Notes under the pieces: generated by a model
Seen by the model: only the letters and a program-made list of their open reading frames with translations
The model's database searches: none
What the model was told of the DNA's origin: nothing
Assembly: GCA_021234155.1 (NCBI GenBank)
Contig: JAJEKV010000217.1
Coordinates: 250,001 to 314,000, forward strand
Source of the DNA: Isoetes taiwanensis
Taxonomy: Eukaryota; Streptophyta; Lycopodiopsida; Isoetales; Isoetaceae
Length of the DNA: 64,000 bases
Direction of reading: 5' to 3'
Translations under genes and position numbers: made by a program
Shown here: positions 42,180-54,886 of the stretch, in pieces
How positions within the stretch are numbered: position 1 is the first letter of the stretch
Layout: each line of letters begins with the position of its first letter

Positions 42180-45051
42180 CCATTAGAGAAAATATGGGGT
42201 CTCTTGGTGTCCCCCTAAGATATTTTTAATTCATTATCTCCTATTTCTTAGAATAATCCATGTCATATTTAAGTCAATAACTATGCAATCCTTACCAAAT
42301 CTTTTCCTTCCTTAAAACCCTCTCCTAATGCTACGTGTACAATTTCACTTGCTTGAAATTTATTGAGAGATATACTAAGTCTATTTTGGGGGAAGTGAAC
42401 TCTTGAAAAGCATGTATGGTCAATGGCATATTTAAAGCCATACGTGAGAGACCTTTTGCACATCGTTAAAGGTGCCTTGATTTAAAAGGCTTTTATATTA
42501 TATAAAAAAGGGCGCACGTTTTGAGATAAAGGCAAGGAATGTTTTCCATCAACAAGAAAAGAGAACATATAAGCCCATTCGTAGAAGAAAATCCGAAACA
42601 GAGGCTAATGATATTAACGAGGGATGTTTTCCTGAAGTACGAATTGGAGCAGCTCGATAGATAAGAATATCAAGCCCTTTCGGCAATGCAATCCACTTGC
42701 TTATTGTACAGATGTTGACTATATGCATCCTTCGTCTCTTCTTGTGTATAATTCAACAAGAAACTGTGTACGCTCAGATAGGATCTGTATGATAAGATAA
42801 TATATAAATGATGGCCTGTTCGTTTATTCTTCAGTGCTTAAGACACGTTTTACCTCTATCAAAATTTTGATACGAATATGCAGCTAATGGAAGCCTTCTA
42901 GCAATTTTTGCCAGGAGAATGACAAGACAATAGAGAGCTTTTGTCCATAAATATTTCATTGACATTTCCAGTGTTCACAAAAACCATTTTCAAATTCATT
43001 GATGTGTGCCTAGTATCTAATGACACTGTTGTACATTCAATCAGCTATTAGAATTTGAATAACAGTCCTAGTTTTGCTGTTTTATGCTATTAGAATTTGA
43101 ATAACAGTCCTGGTTTCAGATTGTACTCCTCACAACAACAGAACTTGCAGTAGTGAAAATGCAGACATGGTCAATTTGAGTGTGACAGCAGAATTTATTG
43201 TTTAAGCAAGCATAAGCAAAATTCAAGATGTTCAGAGGCAGAAAACTTGGAGCATTAAGAGTGATAGAAATATATAGCATCTGTACCATAGTCTTGTTGG
43301 GCATGTGCAGCATCCATGCAATTCCATTATAATGAGCCGAGTAGCTTCTTTCAAGAAAAGTTCTAAAGGATCAATCCCTTCCCATTTCCCAGAAATAGTA
43401 TGATATCAATCCCTTCCCTTGTTTCTTGCATATTCTTGCAAACGTAATCACTCCAGTAATTTCTGTAATTTCGATTCCATGTTCTTGAAGAAGATTGTCC
43501 TAAGATGTTTCTTTCCTAAATCATGTTTAAAGGCATCATTTCTCTTAAAGTTTCAACTCTGCGTGATGTGGTTCTCCCTCTTGAGACAGCAACCTAGAGG
43601 ATAAATGCACTGTTGTGTTCTAAGTAGCAGGCTATTAGGCAAATGTGTAGTTAAACCACACAACATGGGATGCTGAATTTCGTCCATCTTCCTGGTCTAA
43701 GCATGAGCTCTGACTTTATGTGCATACTTGGTCTCTGACTACAAACTGCATAAATCCACCTCTACAAATACAGATTGGATAAATTATGCCAACACAAAAC
43801 TTCACAACATTTACTAAATTTCACCATTCAGATCAAAATATGAACACACATTTCAATCACAGCCCATGTTCACAATGAAACATCCACATAATCTTCAGGA
43901 ATTGAACCTGATAAACCAATTGTTTTTCTGTTCACAAAATTAAGGACTTAAAGCTTATGGACTTTAAAATAGGGAAGTTAAAATAGCAGAAAGCTGAGCA
44001 GCTTATAGTCTGAACTTAGAGCAGCAGCGTAATGAAAGAAGTTTCCATCGTATAATACCTAGCAAGCACAAGAACAAGATTGATCTTCTCCAGCTTTTCT
44101 CTGTTTATCCAAATCCTCACACATCATTAATAGAACTAAAGCCAAAAATACCTCCTAGCATATGAACCAGATTAATCTTCTCCCGCTTTCCTCAAATGGA
44201 GTTTTTGCCATTCCTCTTGTTCATTTTGTTATTGCATAGGAAAATAGCTGCTGCTCTCGATCTTAGCATCTGCAATGGCAAAACAAATTTAGAACCCTAA
44301 ATCCTGAATAAAAAAGAATTCAGTTTCTAGAACTAACCTGTGAAGTTAAATATCTGCGTGTCGCTGTGTCTCCTGGAAGTTGAAGACAGAACACAGATTC
44401 TTGAAAAAGCTTCACAACCTCGGTTGGATTAAAAGACTTTAATCAGTTCTTGAATTCGAGTAACTTACATTGTACAGAGGCTTTGCATTGTTCAAAAATT
44501 ATATCACGAATTGATCCCTTCATACCAGGCCTTTGAGCTCCGTGAAGAAAAACAACTCCCTCGCATTTTAGGATTCGGATTTTTTTTCTGCCATTTCACA
44601 ACTTGAGAAAGCTTAGAAGGATGAAAAGATGTCGGATATGGAATTGCGATATCATTTTCATGCCAAGGACTAGATTCAACCATCTGCTTGATCGATTTGA
44701 GTCTTCTAAGTGTCTTCTTGATGGAAAACCCTAAACCAAGTCGAATGGATTATACGAAACTCCAGATCGGGAGTTGTGTATTTTTTGATATAATAATTGT
44801 TGGATGCTCGAGGACATGCCTTGTAATTAATTTTCACTTGACCTAAACAAATTCTCAAATATATAACGTATCTTCACGTATCTTCATGAGATTTTTTGCA
44901 CTACTTTCTAAATAAATGGGGCATTCCCTTAGCCATGTAGACATGCCATTTGAACAAAGAGAAAGCCCCTTATTGGTTGATAGCAAAATCTGATGTGGAA
45001 TTTCGAGATTTATTAAAAGGACACCAAGAGACCCCATATTTTCTCTAATGG
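42180..45051. mobile_element. 2.87-kb element with perfect 33-bp terminal inverted repeats, copy A
   Basis: The left end (42180-42212) begins ccattagagaaaatatgggg and the right end (45019-45051) is its exact reverse complement. It lies between the H3-gene TATA box and its start codon, ending 12 bases before the ATG. The flanks tcggtt and tcgatt may be an imperfect 6-bp target duplication. The interior has no recognised transposase; it contains a 27-bp direct repeat (gctattagaatttgaataac at about 43044 and 43087). The same insertion is in copy B, so it predates the Gypsy duplication. Confidence 0.75.
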
Positions 45052-45139
45052 TCGATTGGAGCTACGCGCCAGAAGATCGCCTTGACAATACGAGCGAAGT
45101 TCTCAGGAAGAACGCGAAAAATGGGGGGGGGTCCAGTTC

Positions 45140-45148
45140 TATTTATAG
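45140..45148 (-). promoter_or_regulatory. Internal TATA box for the H3-like gene, copy A
   Basis: The minus strand reads ctataaata. Without the 2.87-kb insertion it would lie about 100 bases upstream of the H3-like ATG, matching the gag arrangement. Two palindromic elements lie upstream. Confidence 0.6.
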
Positions 45149-45221
45149 GGCCACTTTTAGGTCAACTTTTAAACTACCTTTTTGGGTCGTCTAAGGCATC
45201 TAAAACACTTAATTAAGCAAG

Positions 45222-45288
45222 GTCTCACACGTTGCGCCCAGCCCGATTCCTAGAATCTAGAAACCTGTCCTGGCGCGACGTGTGAGAC
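45222..45288. repeat. 67-bp palindromic element, copy A-3
   Basis: Outer arms gtctcacacgttgcgc and gcgcgacgtgtgagac; inner arms gattcctaga and tctagaaacc. It lies about 75 bases upstream of the H3-gene TATA box. Confidence 0.9.
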
Positions 45289-45414
45289 ATGGTGGGGCCC
45301 ACTATTAAATTAACATGTAACATGCTAAATCTACTAATTCTTAGCTTAAATTTAGAATTATCAAGATATTTTACTGTGATTTACAACTTTTTTTTGGTGT
45401 CAAAGTTTGAATGT

Positions 45415-45476
45415 TCAAGACGCGTTGCCCCCGATTTCTAGAATGTAGAAATCTGTCTCGCGCCGACGTGTGAGAC
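45415..45476. repeat. Palindromic element, degenerate copy A-4
   Basis: The left arm is worn (caagacgcgttgcc); the right arm gccgacgtgtgagac and the inner gatttcta/tagaaatc pair remain. It is about 193 bases from copy A-3. Confidence 0.75.
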
Positions 45477-45665
45477 CACCCTACTTTTTGGATGTTGGCT
45501 CATCAATTTTAGTCTTTTTACGTTTCTATTCTTTTTAACTGTTACTAGCTTAGCATAAACTACAAAAATGAGAAAAAATTTTCTCATTTTTTCGAGGTTT
45601 GAGGATCCTATCAAGTTAGTGCTACTGGGAACATGGCCAGTGCTTTGCTCTTGGTCTCAAGAACT

Positions 45666-45679
45666 TGGCTCTGATACCA
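45666..45679 (-). promoter_or_regulatory. Primer-binding site for initiator tRNA-Met, copy A
   Basis: The minus strand reads tggtatcagagcca one base after the LTR. This is the common plant retrotransposon primer site complementary to the 3' end of initiator tRNA-Met. It fixes the element's direction as minus. Confidence 0.92.
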
Positions 45680-45680
45680 C

Positions 45681-47395
45681 TGTGACGTCCCCTACTCGTA
45701 TACGGTGCCCTCACCGTATACAACCAGGAGTTCATCCCCCATACCAGCTCAGGTGCCAATACGGGGGGCCCTCCACATGACACCGCAACGAAGTAGCGGG
45801 TTCCGGTGGGAAGAGTGGAAGGGTCATTGCACCAAATCTCCCTCGGGGCCTACCTAGGCATGCGAAGCGTAAACATACATGTCGGTAGCACATACATCAA
45901 CATCATATGACCATCACGAAGGATGGTCCTCCACATATCTGCATAGACAAAGATCGGCACATCACATAGGGAATCCTACCCCGTGCTCGGACTCAAAGGG
46001 ATGGCCGACAAGCTTGGGTCTCCGAGTTCATTGCGCATGCGAATTCATGGCAATGGATTTGGCTGGCATAAGAACATGGCCTAGGGTTGTCCACTCCATC
46101 CGCCCCCCCACATTGCACACTTTGCGAGTAGGGTGAAAAGTGTTGGGACTGACCGTAGCCCGCCCGGATCGTAGCCAAAGGGGCTATATCACGGGTTGCA
46201 TCTCCCGCCCGATGGGGCGGTAGGGATCACTCCCTCCGAGAGATCTCCATGCCGACTCAAGGTGACTAGAGGGCCACTGCCCGTATTCGACTTGAACTCA
46301 ATGGAAGGTCATATTCACCACCTCATGAGTGTCGAGCCCATGCCTTGCCCACACGCAGTGGCAAGCCATTAGACCTAGTCACAGTGACCCCCGGCAGTCT
46401 TTACACACCAGAGGGGTCGTTCAAGAGTCGAACATGAACCTCCTTATAAGCCCACTGGCCCCTTCACCCACAACCGGTGTGTGGCTCTTGTGCCTGAGCG
46501 AATCTACAGTGTGCTAGAGAGGCTACTCTAGGAGCATCAACTACAAAGCTTTGGATCTCTACCCCCCTTCCCAATACAAGGAGTTCACAGAGATACATCA
46601 TCCATATACATCACAGAAGAACTAAAGAACAAGATCTAATCTATATCATAGAGTTAGGTTCTTTAGTTAGAATCGCTATCTAGAGTTCTAGAGGGCTGCT
46701 ATGGGCAATCTAATAGGCTAAACCCTCTTGATTCAATGCCTAAAATAGGGTTTAGACTATCTAATTGGCCAAATACCCTGATCCTTGAGGGGCTCCTCGA
46801 CTGAGCTCGACCATCTTTGAAACGCTTTCGAATCTCGAGGAACTAAGGATGCTATTCTCCCAAGCAGAAGTTCGGGATGCGGTTTTGGTACATTTGAGGC
46901 GGACCAAAGCGAGTTCTGAAAACCCTAAAATCGAAAATTAGGTTAGTTAGGGTTTCCAACCCTATATAGACAAGGGGGTGGCTAGGGTTTCCAATTATCC
47001 CCTTTTGGCATGTGGGATAATTGGTAATGGGCCCACTTGCCTTTAAGGGCTAGGTGGCCAAATGTGCCCACATGGAAATGTGTGCACCCAAATGTGCTCA
47101 CATGGAAATGTGTGCACATTAATGAATGTGTACATTGGAAAATGTGCACCTTGATTGCTCCTATGGGTATGGCCCACTTGGCATCAAGTGGCCACATGGA
47201 AATGTGTGCCCACATTAATGTGTACATTGGAAAATGTGCACATTAATGCTAATGCACATTCTTAGCAAGTTGCCCCTAGGGGGCTACCCACTTGGCTATA
47301 CGTTGTGCACACGTCAATCGGGTGGCGTGGTACGCGTGGACGTGGCGATTACAATATACGTCCCGGGGGCGTATCTTTGTCTTTGGGGCGTCACA
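45681..47395 (-). repeat. Gypsy LTR 2 (middle, shared)
   Basis: 1715 bp with the same ends as LTR 1 (TGTGACGTCC...GGGGCGTCACA). It serves as 5' LTR for copy A and 3' LTR for copy B. The minus-strand TATA region is at about 46955-46970. No target duplication surrounds it, as expected for an internal LTR of a recombined tandem. Confidence 0.95.
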
Positions 47396-47408
47396 TTCTC
47401 CCCACCTT
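47396..47408 (-). promoter_or_regulatory. Polypurine tract, copy B
   Basis: The minus-strand aaggtggggagaa directly abuts the LTR, identical to copy A. Confidence 0.85.
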
Positions 47409-48277
47409 GAAATGATGCTGTCCGCAGCATCGTGGTTCTCCCCACCTTGGGATTTTCCTAACCTGTAATCAACCTGATGCATACGATATACTACTATAAT
47501 ACTTACACATTTATTACGATTACCTTAAGGTAATACTTTTATCACATTATTATATTATAAAATGACTTATCAATTCACAACATTACTAACAGATTACTCC
47601 AACATTCCCTTAACATTACTATTAAGTTTATCAAAATTTAAAATTAACGTTCGAGGCACTCTTCATTCCTTGCAACACGTTCCAACAAAATTTGTGTTGC
47701 AAGTCTTCGTAGTCCGACCTCCTTGCCCTCCGGAGCGCTCTACTGGCCTGCAGGTCGACACTACGTTAGTACCATTTAATTATTAATTAAAATTTTTGGT
47801 TATATGGTGACCACCCCACCTATCTACATGGATGCATGGCTAATCTCGTAGGGAAGAGGGTGAATCTTCCATTATGGCGCTGAGACAAAGCCTACATGCC
47901 TATATGCCGCTCATGCCTACACCTCTAGTTGCCCAGCGTGGAGGATATCCTTCTCGCGTGGGGGCGCGAAGGATGGATTCCTCCTATCAAAGCATATATG
48001 GGGCTAAAGGTGCTTTTCCTATGAATGCATTCCTCAATGACCTCCTTTCTCTCGAGGTCGTCTACTTCCGTGGGACAGAAGTAGACTTTCTAATCTACCT
48101 TCCACTGCCTAAAGCGGAAACGCGGTCATGCCTACATTGACATTACACCACGCCCTAGAGATCACCGTAGTGGTCCCATCGCCGGTGACAACGCGATGCG
48201 GCCCATACTAAAGCGTAGGTGGCATCGTAGATTAATCTTAACTATACAAGCATTAACCTACTCAAATCGACATGCAC

Positions 48278-48500
48278 GGGGCGATTTCTTGGAGATGACC
48301 TTGCCGTCCCATTGCTCCATGAAGCGTGGGTACCGCTTTTACTAAATCTTTCTTAAGTACCCACGTCGCGTCTTCCAGCGGTAAGTGTTTCCACTTGACC
48401 AAATCTTTGGAGGAATTACGATCTCCTCGTTTTTCTTGAAAGCTTTATCAAGAATCAATTCGGAACTATTTCCAAATTTGTTCCTCCGTCATTTCCAACG
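48278..48500 (-). pseudogene. Integrase C-terminal chromodomain-like segment, copy B
   Basis: It ends at the same stop position as copy A. The segment corresponding to SSKDLVKWKHLP and EDATWVLKKDLVK is readable with shifts. The residue context before it (KVFHVSLLKRHTPNPHGLDS) is better preserved here than in copy A and shows the usual link from integrase to chromodomain. Confidence 0.7.
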
Positions 48501-49760
48501 GCGTTGGCGAATCAAGACCGTGCGGATTTGGGGTATGCCTCTTCAACAAACTCACGTGGAAGACCTTATGAATCTTTAGGTGTGCCGGCAAGTCTAGCTT
48601 GTAGGCTTGATTGCCTAGTTTTCGACTATTACGAAGGTCCAGCCCACCTTGGAGCAAGCTTCTTGCAATTGCCGATCCCTGAGCCGCTGCTTCACCTTAA
48701 TCTTGAGCCAAACATCATCTCCAACTTTGAACTCTCTTACTGTTCGATGCTTGTCGGCGATGCTCTTTTGACGACTTCTTGCTGCTAGCAGATAGCCACG
48801 AACTTCCTCTACAAGCTGCTGCATATCGGCCAACATCTGCTGCGAAACTTCCACTTTTGACACGGGGTTGTGCCAAATTGTGCGGAGTTTAATCGATAGC
48901 CGTAATTGATCATAAACGGCGACATTTGGGATGATTCCTGCTTGGTGCTATTGTATGCAAACTCCACCAAGTGAATAAATTCTTCCCACATCCCTTGCTT
49001 ATTCCAGACATAGTTTCGTAGCATGTCCTCTAAAATCCTGTTTGGTCCGCCTCGAAGTCGACCATCCGTCCCGAGGATGATATGCCGTGCTCATGGATAG
49101 CTTCGTGCGGATCGTCGCAAAGAGGTCTTGCCAAAAGGCACTCATGAACTTCGGATCCCTGTCGGAGATGATCTCCCTTGGCATGCCATGAAGCCTGGAG
49201 ATCTCTTTGGTGAAGAGCTTTCTTTGTATCCATGGGTCAGACGTGGTTACGCAAGGCATAAAATGTGCCATTTTCGACAACTTGTCGACCACTACCATTA
49301 AGGCATCCTTGCCTCTCACTGTCCTTGGGAGTCCTGTGATGAAATCCATGCTGATTACCTCCCACTTAGCGTTTGGCACCGCTAATGGCTCTAATGCCCC
49401 TGGAATTCGAAGCTGCTCGCCTTTCGCCGTCTGGCGGCATAGCCGACATTCCTTGATGTAGCGAGCTATTTGCTTCTTCATTCCTGGCCAATAATAGCTG
49501 CTGCAAGACTTTGAAATATGTTTTCATGAATCCCGCATGGCCAGCTATTGGGCTGTTATTAGCGTGTCGTGGAGGATCAACTTCCTTACACCTGATGATT
49601 GAGTGCACGCACAACTTGTTCTTATGGTATAACAGGTTGCCTTCCTTCTTATAATGCTTGAAGGCCTCCCGCTCTTTATCTGTTCTAGCCTCCTTAGAAA
49701 GGCTTGCCCATATCTCCTTGAAATCCACGTCCGTTGGCAAGGACTCTTCAATCCTCTTAC
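48500..49760 (-). pseudogene. Gypsy integrase, copy B
   Basis: The catalytic core is clearer here. The frame 48999-49481 reads MKKQIARYIKECRLCRQTAK (zinc-finger Cys pair), EVISMDFITGLPRTVRGKDA, MVVVDKLSKMAHFMPC, MPREIISDRDPKFMSAFWQD (second Asp) and STAYHPRDGW (normally STAYHPQTDGQ). EEFIHLVEFAYNSTK carries the Glu. The core is open for 160 codons, then breaks. Confidence 0.88.
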
Positions 49761-51010
49761 CAAAGTCGCTGGAGAGCGTCGAAATTGCATTGCAATGCAC
49801 TCTAGTTGTCAGGGGATGCCTTGAAAGCGCATCTGCTACCACATTGAGCTTCCCCGGCTTATAGACTATATGAAAGTCATATTCTTCGAGGAACTCCATC
49901 CATCTCCGCTGCCTGAGATTAAGGTGTGGTTGCGTGAATACATATTGGAGGCTCTGATGGTCGGTATCCAATTGGAACTTCCTTCCCAAGAGGTAATGCC
50001 TCCATATTCTTAATGCCCTGACAACCGCAAGCAACTCTTGATCGTGCGTTGGGTGGCAGCGTCGGCGTCGTTCATCTTCACGGAATCATATGCTACCACG
50101 CGCTCTTCTTGCATAAGCCTTTGCTTTTGTAGCTATCTTACTCGCATCTGTTGCTACCAGCTTATCTTTCTCCGGGTCCGGCAGGGTTAAGACTGGGGCT
50201 GTTGTTAAAGCTTCCTTCAACAATTCAAACCCCTTTTGGGCTTTCTTGTGCCAATGCTCTACCCAATCTTTCACCTTCTCTGCCCTCGTCAGGTCTGTTA
50301 ACGGGGCTGCTATCTTAGCAAAGTTCTTTCTGAACTTCTTCGTAGTACCACCTGCTAGGCCGTAGGAAACTTTCGACTTCATGCACATTCTTCGGTGGCC
50401 CGAGCCGGATAGCGGCCTCAATCTTGGGGGGTCTGTTGAGATGCCTTCTGGCGAGATCACATGACCTAGATACTCCACCTTTTACGTTGCGAAGTGGCGC
50501 CCGACAACTTGGCGCATAACTGGTGCCTCTTCAACTTCTCTAGCACTCTTCTCAAGTGTTATGCGTGCTCTTCAAGGGATCTGCTATACACCAAAATGTC
50601 GTCAAAGAAAACAATCACAAAGGTGTCGGGAACTCCACGAAGATATCGTTCATGAGCCTCATGAGCGTTGCGGGGCATTTGATAAGCGAAAGGCATTATT
50701 CGCGTGAACTCATAATGCCCATGCAGCGTTCGAAGGCGGTCTTATGGATATCTTCTTCCTTTATCCCGATCCGATGATATCGACCTTAAGTCGATTTTGG
50801 AGAAGATCTTTGCACCTTGGAGCTGATCCATCAAGTCGCCCTCGATCTGGGGGAGCTGCGTACTTGTTCTTAATGGTGTGCTTATTCAACTGTCTATAGT
50901 CTATGCACATTCTCAAAGATCCATCCTTCTTCTTGACAAAAGAATGGGCGCCCAAACGGCGAGACACTAGGTCTAATGAAACCTAGGTCGAAAGCAGCTC
51001 TCGCGAATCG
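49760..51010 (-). pseudogene. Gypsy reverse transcriptase and RNase H, copy B
   Basis: Same motifs as copy A, with the catalytic FFDD preserved (about 50597-50604) where copy A has FFDG. The long frame 49366-50034 covers RNase H to the integrase tether (RALRIWRHYLLGRKFQLDTD, FLEEYDFHIVYKPGKLNVVA, DALSRHPLTTRV). RT part: [20 protein letters not shown] at about 50940. Confidence 0.9.
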
Positions 51011-51043
51011 CTTCTTCATTTCCGACAACTCTGTGTTGTCATT

Positions 51044-51640
51044 CTATATGGAGCCTTGCTTGTTGGCTTTGTTCTGGTTCGAAAGTGCTATCTCGCGCTT
51101 TTCGACTCCCCTATAAGGAGGGAGCTGCTTGATCTCATCCGGAAAGAGATCATGGAACTCCGCGATTAGTTGAGATACTTGCCCGGCAACTTGCCGAAGC
51201 GTTGTCTTCCTTGCTTCCTTCGATTCCGGCTCACTAATCTCAAGTTTGAAGATGTATGCCACTTGCTCACTCTTGATGCACTTGAGCGGCCGTTTAGAAG
51301 ACATGCAGCGCATGATGGGAACAACCGTTACTGTTATCTCAATGATCTTGCCGTCGGGCGTTGGGAAGGTCACCTTCCGCTTTTCGATCGATAATGGCCC
51401 TGGCCCAAGGTACTCCATTCCTATGATCAAGTCATACTTTCCAATGCCCATTACTTCTGCTCCCCATCCGGATATTAATCCCACGGCAAGTCGATGTGAA
51501 GTTAATTCTCTTGCCCGCCCCCCGCCTTCTTGCACCACTTGCTAAAACAACGGGTCTTGGCTTTGACTTTAGCGGCTTCAACTTCAACATCCGAACCATG
51601 CGGGGGATGCAAAGTTATGGCTACTTCGAAGTCTATCAAG
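51044..51640 (-). pseudogene. Gypsy aspartic protease and RT leader, copy B
   Basis: The frame 51044-51538 is nearly intact: VMGIGKYDLIIGMEYLGPGP (the conserved ILGMDWL-like motif of Gypsy proteases), ITVTVVPIMRCMSS, EFHDLFPDEIKQLPPYRGVE. The DSG active site lies upstream in a broken frame near 51630. Confidence 0.78.
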
Positions 51641-52149
51641 ACTATGAATGACTTAGCTTTAGCCTTCCCTCACCGTGGAAATTACCTTATCTTTGGCTCT
51701 CTGCTTTGCTCAGTATCTATTGCGGCAAAGATATGACACTCACCCTGAATATAGTGGCGAGGCCTCTTCGCCGTCGTCGTCCGGCTGGGGCTTCCCAATC
51801 TCCCAACTCCGCTAGAGCTGCACTCATGGCGTAGGGGCGGTTTGCTGTCCTATGGCCGGCTGGAAGCACACTGAAGCTCTGTTGCTTTTCTATGCACTCC
51901 TGCCTCTTTTCCTTGGGCATTGCTTGCAAAAAGGATTACCTTTGCTTTGGAGTAGTTTGACCTTTCCGCTTGTCCTTGAAGGACACCTTCTTCTCCTGCT
52001 TTGCTTCCCTGGTTCCCACCATATTGTGTTCTATTTGGACTGGTGGCTGCCACTGGGGCTATAGCTTTCTGTCGCCTTTGCCTTTCTCCCGGAAGTCTTC
52101 TGCCGCTTGTGCCCGCTATTCGAGGTCCGACCCCGCAAGCTTATAGCCT

Positions 52150-52570
52150 TGGATTACGCTTCGATCTTGTCCTAGGGTTTATTGCTCTCACAAGCTTGCG
52201 GATCTCCTCATTCAGCCCCTCAATATAGCTTTCTCTTTGCATGCTTCTCTCCCAACCGGCACATCTGACCTTAGCCTCATGAATTCCTCTGTATATTTCT
52301 GAACTGATTTGTTGCCTTGCCGCAACCGTAAAAAAGCTGCATCATCTTTGGACTTATGTTCCCTTGGAGCGTAATGGGCTTTTGAAGGCTTTAGCAAACT
52401 TTTCGAACTTACAAGCATCCCCGCTTAAGCCGTGTGCCTTTGCATACCCCTTCCACCAAATCCGGCGGGCTCCTTTCAAGTTGGCTGTTGCAACTCTGCC
52501 TTTGTCCTTATCCTTCATGCCATAAGCATTTCGTACTTTCGCTCATTTCGTCCCGACCATGCCTCGCTTC
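52150..52570 (-). pseudogene. Gypsy gag capsid domain, copy B
   Basis: Minus-strand sequence equivalent to the copy A capsid. It shows SHYAPREHKSKDDA, LRLRQGNKSVQKYTEEFMRL and RSDVPVG in one frame. Several frame changes that copy A lacks suggest error or decay. Confidence 0.75.
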
Positions 52571-53563
52571 CAAGCGACGCTGTTCTCCACGAGAGCTGTT
52601 CGATTCAGGGCCTTCCATACATTGCCAGTCGCGGAATCTACTTTCTTCCGGGTAGTCGGAGGCCACGGTATCTCTTTGTCGTCCCTCAGGGGGTGTTCCT
52701 CGCCTTCCTTCCTTTTGGTTCTGAGCACGCTCTTCCTCTTCCTCGAGTCGGTCACGAAGTCACGAACTTGAGTCGGAAGATTTGGGACTAGGGGATCTCC
52801 TTCTCTTGCTCCTCTTCTTGTCCCTTCCTTCCCTCGAGCTGATGCTTTGCGGACAAGCGAGCATTGCCCACCAGAACCTACTCCTGCTTGCACGGACGGT
52901 AATGCCTTTATCTGCTCCGGATCCGGTCCTTATCGGGCTATCTCTCGCTCACGGGGTCATGGGTTCCCTATCTTCAAATAGGTTCCTTGCGGGTGTGGTG
53001 CAGGCGGGGTTTGCTCTTCTATAAGGTCTCGCAGGTTATCGTTCCCTGGCGCTTAGCCCTCTAGCTGCATCCACAAGTGATTAATGGCTATATGGTTAGT
53101 TCCATTTGTTCTCTTGCATTGTTTATGTTTGTTGGTATAATTGTGGGGCAACATACATCAATAAAACATTTAAAGTGCAAATGTAATTGTATTTATATAT
53201 CATATAATATTTTAGGTACAAAAGTCTAGGGATCAAGAGTCTAGTTAGTCTTGAAAATGTGGGTAAGGCGGGTTGTCTTCAAGAAACTTCTTAACTTGGG
53301 CCGTCCCTACCGAAAGTGACCCAAGTTTCGATGATGCTTCTTTGCGGGCGAGCCTCCTTGGATGGCTCTCACCGGGTCTTCTACCCTCGCGGATCGGATG
53401 TAAGGGGCATGAGCCGCGCTAGTCTCCCCGGCGTCGGTGGGGGATGGCGAAGTCGAAGAGGTCCGGTGTCATTGCCCTCTTGACTAAGGCGGCATAGTCG
53501 ACATTTCTTTGCTATTCGAGCATGCCTGCGAAGCACGAGTGCAATCGGCATAAACACTCCTTC

Positions 53564-54762
53564 TTAGCCTGCGGGACTGAACTTGCGGTGAATTACGCTA
53601 TTCTCCCATCCATCGGCGGTGGTAAGTAGTACGGCGACACTGTCATTGTGTGTCGTAGAAGCTTCTCGCTTGTTTGGCCTCCGGCTCTGTCGCCCCAGTA
53701 CTCGTCGACCTCTACTTGCCGGTGAGCTCCTGTAGTCTTCAATTGTGCGGTCGAGCCTCACGAGGTCGATTCCTTCTCTTTTGGCAAGGGTGATATTGGA
53801 GGACCCGGCATTAGGATACTCGTGGTCTTCCCACGGATCCCCATCTGCTCTTGGAGGCGAGGAACTCCTCCTCTGTTGGCAGCTCCGGCTCGTCCATCAA
53901 TTGCACGATCTTCTGCTGTAGGGCTGGATGTGGGAGGGTCGTCTCCCACAGTGTAGGTGTCGGACTCCCTCACTTGGGCGGGAAGTCGATGCTCCCCGGA
54001 CGATGAAGTCGTCCAGGTCGGTCTACGCATGCTGGTGGAGTAGTTCTGCCCAACTGAGCTCCCTCTCCCTACATTCCGGGGAGGTTGGATGTCGAGGAGT
54101 AGATACTCCTCTCCGCCGATGATGATAGGGGCTAGGCTTGTGATGCCTAGCCCAAGTGGGGAGCAACTCGATGCCCCCTCACTGGCTCGCCGGGTTGATC
54201 AGCTCCTCGCTCTCCTTCTTGGCCGTTCTTCGTCCGAAGTCGAGCTCCGTGTATCCTTCGTCGTCCGACTCTTCTTCATCCTCTCTTGCTTCTTGTTCTT
54301 GTTGATACCGGCGGCATTTGCCCTTCATACGCTTTCGGCTATGGGGTCTACCTCCATCGGAGGGATAGAGGTTGCCCCCATCGGGTTCTCGGCGCGGTGG
54401 GATAAGAAGATGGCTAGGGCGGCGGTGTAAGAGAAGTACTTGGTCCTGTTGGCTGTCAGGACCATGTAGTCGGGTAGCCTTTGCGCCTTGTTGGTCAAGT
54501 ATTTGGCGATGTTGGGGACATCGCCCAAGGCTGCTTGAAGGGATGGGCGGGGAACGAAATATCCTATGCAAGGGGGGACTTGAACAAGTGAGGGTCCTAC
54601 CCTAGCCTGAAATTCTGCTAGCACCTGCCTATATGCTGGGGTTGCGTTCAGCGTAGCTTGGATGTCGATTTCTTTCACAAAGACTTGGAAGATGTCGTTG
54701 ACATCCGCCTCAGTGGCATGGGCACTGGCGCCGTACCATCGCCCGAAATCAGCAGTGGCCAT
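53564..54762 (-). pseudogene. Gypsy gag N-terminal region, copy B
   Basis: From ATG 54760-54762 an open frame of 145 codons reads MATADFGRWYGASAHATEAD and continues to NIAKYLTNKAQRLPDYMV, TKYFSYTAALAIFLSHR. It stays open longer than in copy A and shows the likely true sequence of the N-terminal Gag domain. Polar linker frames follow. Confidence 0.7.
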
Positions 54763-54877
54763 TGATCTAGCAAGGAAGGGAGTATCAAACGGATGCGTAA
54801 GCGCCGGGGAGCTGAAAGATCGCCTAGCAAAGGGGGGGGCCGGATTTGCGGGGGTGCCAATTGAGAAATGGGGGACT

Positions 54878-54886
54878 TATTTATAG
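54878..54886 (-). promoter_or_regulatory. Internal TATA box for gag, copy B
   Basis: Minus-strand ctataaata, at the same position relative to gag as in copy A. Confidence 0.6.

Noticed and set aside
42541-42790. Plus-strand frame within the 33-bp-TIR element (longer in copy B)
   Set aside because: It is broken in copy A by small indels, has no motif and no support as a transposase.
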